From Streptomyces sp. RKAG293 (lineage in GTDB: Bacteria > Actinomycetota > Actinomycetes > Streptomycetales > Streptomycetaceae): 64,000 nt of DNA. The notes beneath the pieces were generated by a model. The model was given only the letters and a program-made list of their open reading frames with translations, was not told where the DNA came from and did not search any database. Within the stretch, counting starts at the first letter, position 1. Each line of letters begins with the position of its first letter. Both the position numbers and the translations under genes were made by a program. The stretch lies in the NCBI RefSeq assembly GCF_023701745.1, contig NZ_JAJOZB010000001.1, positions 4,931,001 through 4,995,000 on the forward strand, read 5' to 3'. Below, in pieces: positions 58,854 to 64,000 of this stretch.

Positions 58854-60614
58854 GTGAACCTCACCCGCTGGAGCGCCCGGCTCCCCGGCACACAGCGCCG
58901 TACGGCCGCGGCCGGGCGCACGCCCGACGCCGCCCCCGCCGCCCCCAGCGCGCCGACGGCCGGCGGAGCCGTGCCCGCGGCCCGCGCCGAGCACCCGGAA
59001 GCGCCGGCGTGCGCCGTCGACGCGCTCTCCGTCAACGACGTCCTCAGCCAGGTCCCCGCGCTGATCGCCATCACCTACGGCGCCGCGCACCGCATCGCGT
59101 ACGTCAACGAGGCGTACACCGAGGTCTTCGGCCCGCGCAGAACGGGTGAACCCGCCCGCGAAGGACTTCCCGAGCTCGACGAGCTCGGGCTGCTGCCGCT
59201 CATGGACCAGGTGCACCGCAGCGGCAAGCCGCGCACCGTCAAGGCGCGCAAGGTCACCCTCCCCGACCGGGACCGCTACTTCACCTTCACCTGCACGCCG
59301 GTGCACACCGGCGCGGGCCACGACGGCACCCAGGGCGCCCCCGGCGCGCAGGGCACCCACAGCGCCGCGCACAACACCGCCCACAGCGCCGCCCACGGCA
59401 CCCAGGAGGCCCCCGAGGCCAAGCGCGGCGTCCTCGTCTTCGCCGCCGACGTCACGGACCAGGTGCAGGCCGCAGAGCGCCTCCGGGAGAGTGAACGCCG
59501 GCTGCACGCCACCGCCGTCACCCTCCAGCGCAGCCTGCTCCCGCAGGAACTGGAGCAGCCCGACGATCTGCGGGTGGCCGCCACGTACCAGCCCGGCGGC
59601 ACCGACGCCGCCGTCGGCGGCGACTGGTACGACGTGATCACCCTCGGCGCCGGCCGCACGGCCCTCGTCATCGGCGACGTCATGGGCCGCGGCGTCCGTG
59701 CCGCCGCCGTGATGGGCCAGCTCCGTACCGCGGTCCGCGCCTACGCCCGGCTCGACCTCCCGCCGCACGAGGTCATCCAGCTGCTCGACGGCCTCGCCTC
59801 CGAGATCGACGCCACCCAGATCGCCACCTGCGTCTACGCGGTCCACGACCCCAGCGAGGGCCGGCTCTCGTACGCCACCGCAGGCCATCTGCCGATCCTC
59901 GTCCGCGACCCCGAGGGCCAGGTGCACCGCACCGACGAGCCGACCGGCCCGCCGCTGGGCACCGGCGGCTGGGTGCACACCTCCGGATCCATCCCGCTCG
60001 GCCCCGGCTCCATGGCGGTGCTCTACACCGACGGCCTGGTCGAGCGGCGCGGCGAGGACATCGACGTCGGCATCGACTCCCTGATGAGCGCCTTCGCCGG
60101 TGCCACCGGCACCCCGCAGGTCATCTGCGACCGGCTGCTGCGCGCCCTGGGCGTGACCTCCGAGCACGACGACGACGTCGCCGTCCTGGTCCTGCAGTAC
60201 CCGGACCACGCCGGCGCCGACGCCGAGCTCTTCCGCAACGCCTCGCTGGAGCTCCTCGGCGGTATCGAGGCGGCGCCCCGCGCCCGCGCCTTCGCCACCG
60301 GCGTCCTGTCCAGCTGGCGCTTCCCCGCCGAGCTGCGCGACCTCGGCGTCCTCGCCGCCAGCGAGCTGGTCGCCAACTCGCTGCAGCACGGCACCCCGCC
60401 GATGAAGCTCCGGCTCCGCCGCACCGACCGCCGGCTCATCATCGAAGTCACCGACGGCGACGACCACCTGCCGCGCCGCCGCCGCGCGGAGCCTGCGGAC
60501 GAGGCCGGCCGCGGGATCTCGATCATCGCCACGATCGCCTCCAGCTGGGGCTCCCGCCGGACGCCGGGCGGCGGCAAGGCCGTCTGGTGCGAGTTCGCCC
60601 TTCCACGCGCCTGA
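58854..60614 (+). CDS. PAS - PP2C (SpoIIE-type) phosphatase - HATPase signalling protein
   Basis: About 586 residues. An Ala/Pro-rich lead-in precedes a PAS domain at roughly 55-205 (VNDVLSQVPALIAITYGAAHRIAYVNEAYTEVFG), interrupted by an Ala/His/Gly loop (AAHNTAHSAAHG). The SpoIIE/RsbU phosphatase core is at about 220-450 (QRSLLPQELEQPDDLRVAATYQPGG, GGDWYDVI, GDVMGRGVRAA, TAGHLPILV, YTDGLVERR). A C-terminal RsbW-like HATPase follows (ELVANSLQHGTPP, GRGISIIATIASSWGSR). A phosphatase-kinase fusion of this kind acts on STAS anti-sigma antagonists such as BldG; whether it targets BldG is unknown. GTG 58854 follows GAGGTGGGG closely. Confidence 0.9.
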   Translation: MNLTRWSARLPGTQRRTAAAGRTPDAAPAAPSAPTAGGAVPAARAEHPEAPACAVDALSVNDVLSQVPALIAITYGAAHRIAYVNEAYTEVFGPRRTGEPAREGLPELDELGLLPLMDQVHRSGKPRTVKARKVTLPDRDRYFTFTCTPVHTGAGHDGTQGAPGAQGTHSAAHNTAHSAAHGTQEAPEAKRGVLVFAADVTDQVQAAERLRESERRLHATAVTLQRSLLPQELEQPDDLRVAATYQPGGTDAAVGGDWYDVITLGAGRTALVIGDVMGRGVRAAAVMGQLRTAVRAYARLDLPPHEVIQLLDGLASEIDATQIATCVYAVHDPSEGRLSYATAGHLPILVRDPEGQVHRTDEPTGPPLGTGGWVHTSGSIPLGPGSMAVLYTDGLVERRGEDIDVGIDSLMSAFAGATGTPQVICDRLLRALGVTSEHDDDVAVLVLQYPDHAGADAELFRNASLELLGGIEAAPRARAFATGVLSSWRFPAELRDLGVLAASELVANSLQHGTPPMKLRLRRTDRRLIIEVTDGDDHLPRRRRAEPADEAGRGISIIATIASSWGSRRTPGGGKAVWCEFALPRA

Positions 60615-60670
60615 GCCCTGAGAGCGTGGCCTGAGCACGAGGCCTGAGAAACGAGGCCTGAGAACGACAG

Positions 60671-60696
60671 CTGCCCCGGCCGACCGGCCGGGGCAG
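60671..60696. terminator. Bidirectional terminator between phosphatase and MFS genes
   Basis: Perfect 12-base arms CTGCCCCGGCCG and complement (60671-60682, 60685-60696). It is preceded by short repeats of GAGGCCTGAGAA (60632-60667). Confidence 0.85.
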
Positions 60697-60741
60697 TGTG
60701 CTGCGTGCTGCGTGCTTCGCGTTCTGCGGCGCGTCCGGGGC

Positions 60742-62058
60742 TCAGCCCCCGACGGAGGCCTCGACCGGCCGGCCGGTCACCAGCGGGTGGTCGGCCGCCA
60801 GCGGCTCACGCGGCGCCGGAACGACCGCGTGCGGGTTGTCCTGGGCGGGAGTGAGCCCACGGCCCATCCGGAGCGCCAGCCATGTGATGCCGAGCGAGAA
60901 CGCGATCAGCATGCCGATGTAGGCGCCCCACATCCCGGCCCCGGCCATCAGCCCGCCCACCGCGGGCCCGACCGCGAGGGCCAGCTGCTTCACGAGGGCG
61001 AACGCCGAGTTGTACTGCCCGATCATCCGCGCCGGCGCCAGATCGGCGACGAGCGGAGCGACGGTCGGCGACAGCATCGCCTCGCCGAGTCCGAACAGCG
61101 CGTACGTGGAGATCAGCGTCACCGTCGCCACCGCGTGGCTCCCGTGCAGCAGACCCGAGACACCCGCCGCGGCCCAGGCGACCGTCCAGATCAGCCCGAC
61201 CGCCGCGATCACCCGGCTGCGCCGCCGCCGCTCGATCTTCTTCAGGATCAGGAACTGCGCAGCGACGATGACGGCCGTGTTCGCCGCGAGGGCGATGCCG
61301 AGCGTCGCCGGCTGGATGCGGGTGACCTCGGTCGCGAACGCCGCCAGGCCCGACTCGAACTGTCCGTAGCAGGCGAAGAACATCACGCCGCCGAGCACGC
61401 ACAGCTGCACCATGGCCCGGTCCCTGACCAGCATCCGCCAGCCGCCCGGGGCCTTGTCCGACGGCGCGCACTCGATCCGCGACGTCCTCGGCAGCCGCAC
61501 GGTGCAGACCACCGCGCCGAGCACCAGGAACATCACGGCCTCGATCGAGAACAGCAGCGTGAAGCTGCCGGGCCGCGAGGTGTCGACCATCAGACCGCCG
61601 ATGAGGCCGCCGATGCCCAGGCCCAGGTTGTTGAGGAAGAACTGCGTCGCGAAGGCCCGCGAACGGGTCTTCGTGGTGGAGCACCACACGATGAGCGTCG
61701 CGAGCGACGGCGCGATGATCGCGACCCCGGCGCCCATGACGGCCGACGCAGCGACCACGGTCACCGCGGTCGAGGCGAGCCCGAAGCCCATCGCGCCGAT
61801 GGCGGCGAGCACCGCACCGGTCATGGCCACGGGCAGCGGGCCCCGCTGGTCGATGGCCCGGCCGGTGAACGGCAGCACGCAGAGCGCGGCCACGGCGTAG
61901 GCGGCCAGCACCACCCCGGCCGTCGTCGCACCAAGATCCCTTACCTGTGCCACGTAAATGAACAGGAACGGGACCGTGAAGCCGTTGCCGAACGCGCTCA
62001 GCGCGTTGCCCAGCTGGATCCGGCGCAGAGCCGCGCCCATCTCGGTGGTCACACTCAC
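60742..62058 (-). CDS. MFS transporter
   Basis: The 438-residue product has twelve predicted helices. MFS motifs include the first-loop region PFTGRAIDQRGPLPVAM (motif A-like) and ASAVMGAGVAIIAPSL. It resembles multidrug or small-molecule efflux permeases. GTG 62058 follows AGGT-type purines. It is divergent from the MarR regulator with a 108-base AT-rich shared promoter, so it is the probable target of that regulator. It ends before a bidirectional terminator. Confidence 0.9.
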   Translation of the reverse strand: MSVTTEMGAALRRIQLGNALSAFGNGFTVPFLFIYVAQVRDLGATTAGVVLAAYAVAALCVLPFTGRAIDQRGPLPVAMTGAVLAAIGAMGFGLASTAVTVVAASAVMGAGVAIIAPSLATLIVWCSTTKTRSRAFATQFFLNNLGLGIGGLIGGLMVDTSRPGSFTLLFSIEAVMFLVLGAVVCTVRLPRTSRIECAPSDKAPGGWRMLVRDRAMVQLCVLGGVMFFACYGQFESGLAAFATEVTRIQPATLGIALAANTAVIVAAQFLILKKIERRRRSRVIAAVGLIWTVAWAAAGVSGLLHGSHAVATVTLISTYALFGLGEAMLSPTVAPLVADLAPARMIGQYNSAFALVKQLALAVGPAVGGLMAGAGMWGAYIGMLIAFSLGITWLALRMGRGLTPAQDNPHAVVPAPREPLAADHPLVTGRPVEASVGG

Positions 62059-62073
62059 CTACCTCGGTTGTCG

Positions 62074-62112
62074 TTGAGTCTCGAAGACTTCAAAGTTAAA
62101 GTTAGAACCTAA
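62074..62112. promoter_or_regulatory. Operator-like dyads in the MFS/marR divergent promoter
   Basis: Two inverted repeats, TTGAGTC/GACTTCAA (62074-62093) and TTAGAACCTAA (62102-62112), in a locally AT-rich stretch. MarR proteins typically bind such TTGA/TCAA-type dyads. Confidence 0.45.
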
Positions 62113-62154
62113 AGAGTACACAGAGAAGGGCTTTAGCGCCAAGCGGTTACGTGC

Positions 62155-62160
62155 GATACT
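62155..62160 (+). promoter_or_regulatory. -10-like hexamer (GATACT), leaderless promoter
   Basis: GATACT ends 6 bases before ATG 62167 of the MarR gene. Confidence 0.45.
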
Positions 62161-62166
62161 CGGCCC

Positions 62167-62727
62167 ATGCCAGCAGCAGACGGTCCCGCCAGTCCCCCGC
62201 AAGAGCTGGACCTCGATGAACAGATCGCGGCCTACCAGCGCGAGTTTCCCGAGGTGGACCCCCAGGTCGAGAAGGTCGTCACGGCCCTGGGCCGGCTCAA
62301 CCGCCGGATGAACGTCGGCTACGGCCGGCACCTCTCGGCCCTCGGCATCAGCAACGCCGAGTGGGAGGTCCTCAAGGCTCTCGTCGTCGTCGGCAAGCCG
62401 TACCGCCTCGGCCCCGGCGACCTCGCCAAGCGACTCGGCCTCACCCCGGCCGCCATGACCCACCGCATCGACCGCATGGTCACGGAGGGCCTGGTCACCC
62501 GGGACCGCGACGAGTCCAACCGCGTACGGGTCATCGTCGAGCTGACGGACGAGGGCCGCGGCAAGTGGCTGGAGACCATGCGCATGGCCGCCGCCTTCGA
62601 GGCCGACCTGCTCCAGGACCTCTCCACGGACGAACGAGCAGTCCTGGGCGAAGTGCTCCAGCGCCTGCTGCGCCGCGTGGAGGTGGCCCAGCCGGACGCG
62701 GGCGGCCGGCTGGAAGACCTCGACTGA
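62167..62727 (+). CDS. MarR-family regulator
   Basis: The 186-residue product has a dimerisation helix, then a winged HTH (ALGISNAEWEVLKALVVVGKPYRLGPGDLAKRLGLTPAAMTHRIDRMVTEGLVTRDRD) and the wing RVRVIVELTDEGRGKW. It probably represses itself and the divergent MFS exporter through the dyads between them, being relieved by a phenolic or other small ligand (family-based inference). ATG 62167 looks leaderless. It is the last protein gene before the rRNA operon. Confidence 0.92.
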   Translation: MPAADGPASPPQELDLDEQIAAYQREFPEVDPQVEKVVTALGRLNRRMNVGYGRHLSALGISNAEWEVLKALVVVGKPYRLGPGDLAKRLGLTPAAMTHRIDRMVTEGLVTRDRDESNRVRVIVELTDEGRGKWLETMRMAAAFEADLLQDLSTDERAVLGEVLQRLLRRVEVAQPDAGGRLEDLD

Positions 62728-62802
62728 CGGGGTTCCGGCTGGGCTCCGGGCAGGGCCCCGGCAGGACTCTCGACGGGGCTTCGCCGGGCGGACGGGCGGG
62801 GG

Positions 62803-62831
62803 TTGACACCCTGCGGATGGATGCGTAGTGT
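62803..62831 (+). promoter_or_regulatory. rRNA operon promoter 1
   Basis: A consensus promoter: TTGACA (62803-62808), 17-base spacer, TAGTGT (62826-62831), the best -35/-10 pair in the window. Confidence 0.75.
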
Positions 62832-62969
62832 TCTCCGAGTTGCCCGCCGGTGAACGCCGACGCGAGTCGGTCCCGAGGCAGCCACTCCAGATCACAACCA
62901 TTCGAACGAACGACGCTCAGTCGTTTTGTTTTCGTGCGCGTTTTCGGAATGGGAACAGAAAGCAGCCGA

Positions 62970-62999
62970 TTGGATCGGATGCCGAAGTTCCGCTAAAGT
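62970..62999 (+). promoter_or_regulatory. rRNA operon promoter 2
   Basis: TTGGAT (62970-62975), 18-base spacer, TAAAGT (62994-62999), in a locally AT-rich stretch. Confidence 0.55.
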
Positions 63000-63039
63000 T
63001 TCACTCGTCGGAAGGGCTCAACGGCCCGGATGGCAAGCC

Positions 63040-63160
63040 CCGCTGACTGGAAGTCAGGCCCGAAAGGTTCTGATAGAGTCGGAATCGCCGGAAAGCGCGA
63101 AAGCGCAGAAGGCGGAACCCGCTGACTGGGAATCGGACGCGAAAGCGTCTGATAGAGTCG
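63040..63160 (+). promoter_or_regulatory. rRNA operon promoters 3 and 4 (tandem copies)
   Basis: Two related segments, each containing CCCGCTGACTGG and ending TCTGATAGAGTCGGAA, carry -10 TAGAGT at 63074-63079 and 63153-63158 with weak -35 regions. Four promoters match the known layout of Streptomyces rRNA operons. Confidence 0.55.
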
Positions 63161-63210
63161 GAAACACGAAGGGAAGCCCGGAGGGCGCCGGTGAAACGGC
63201 ACCAAAGGAA

Positions 63211-63432
63211 GCGACCGTTCCTTGAGAACTCAACAGCGTGCCAAAAGTCAACGCCAGACTTAAAACACCCCGGGCGGAACCCATTCGGGTTTCGTTTGGT
63301 GGTTCCTTTGAAAAAGTCCTTCCGCCCTCCGGTCCTTCGGGACGGGAACTGGTGGGAGGCAATTACACAGCGAGGACGCTGTGCACCACGGGCCTTATTC
63401 CGGCCGGTGGTGCCGCTCTTGCGTGGAGACAT
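63211..63432 (+). other. rRNA operon leader with antitermination and processing signals
   Basis: The segment begins TTCCTTGAGAACTCAACAG, the conserved actinobacterial rRNA leader/boxA-like element. It continues with hairpins, including CACAGCG/CGCTGTG at 63367-63384 just upstream of 16S, expected for RNase III processing. No protein gene is visible in the 705 bases between marR and 16S. Confidence 0.6.

Positions 63433-64000
<568 letters not shown>

Overview
The window is chromosomal DNA of a Streptomyces. Very high GC with strong third-position bias, a BldG/ApgA developmental pair, an SCO-type crp-nth-NUDIX-marP cluster, nhaA, acs, topA, the membrane-fused thymidylate kinase and a typical actinobacterial 16S rRNA start all point there. 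The 16S 5' end (63433-64000) resembles, from memory, species of the hygroscopicus/lydicus/noursei type, but this is not resolved here. I see no prophage, insertion sequence, CRISPR array or tRNA.

Layout. 1-4712: end of a DUF3151 gene, a membrane-anchored DUF3152 protein with a metzincin-type zinc motif, and an overlapping kynurenine operon (tryptophan 2,3-dioxygenase, kynureninase, putative formamidase) taking tryptophan to anthranilate. 4834-12609: a NarL-type two-component system, Crp, endonuclease III, a NUDIX hydrolase, a MarP-type membrane serine protease, an epoxide-hydrolase-like enzyme and a holin-superfamily membrane protein. 12679-18667: NhaA, acetyl-CoA synthetase with a DasR-like operator, and a SulP transporter fused to beta-carbonic anhydrase. 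18914-23339: a deacetylase-like lipoprotein, an ArsA/CooC-like ATPase, a Fic-like protein with a degenerate active site, the expected 6S-like RNA locus and a HAD phosphatase. 23792-31246: the 'helicase/secretion neighbourhood', an overlapping Ssd-TadABC-pilin-TadE-TadE-like string facing a DEAD/DEAH helicase. 31410-37620: bldG, apgA, proton pyrophosphatase, a lipoprotein and a methyltransferase. 37723-43195: a TM2/DUF2752/TM2 membrane cluster, an ArsR-type regulator and an ABC exporter. 43368-49438: topA and the MFS-Tmk fusion. 49855-62727: an AfsR-like giant regulator, a FrnE-like oxidoreductase, an unusual sigma factor/anti-sigma/membrane/carbohydrate-binding fusion, a TetR regulator, type II NADH dehydrogenase, a PAS-PP2C-ATPase phosphatase and a divergent MFS/MarR pair. 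62728-64000: rRNA operon promoters, leader and the 16S 5' end.

Themes. At least nine genes appear leaderless, with a -10 hexamer 6-8 bases before the start codon. DnaA-box sequences lie before the Ssd/Tad operon and before ndh. The gene order matches my memory of S. coelicolor SCO3571 down to SCO3542 and then departs right after tmk, where holB would be expected, so a rearrangement breakpoint may lie near 49.4-49.9 kb, next to an unusual long hairpin and a diverged direct repeat.

The most system-like, poorly described units are the membrane-tethered sigma factor at 54086-55915 and the Ssd/Tad-helicase locus, whose visible parts lack a prepilin peptidase and an outer-membrane secretin.
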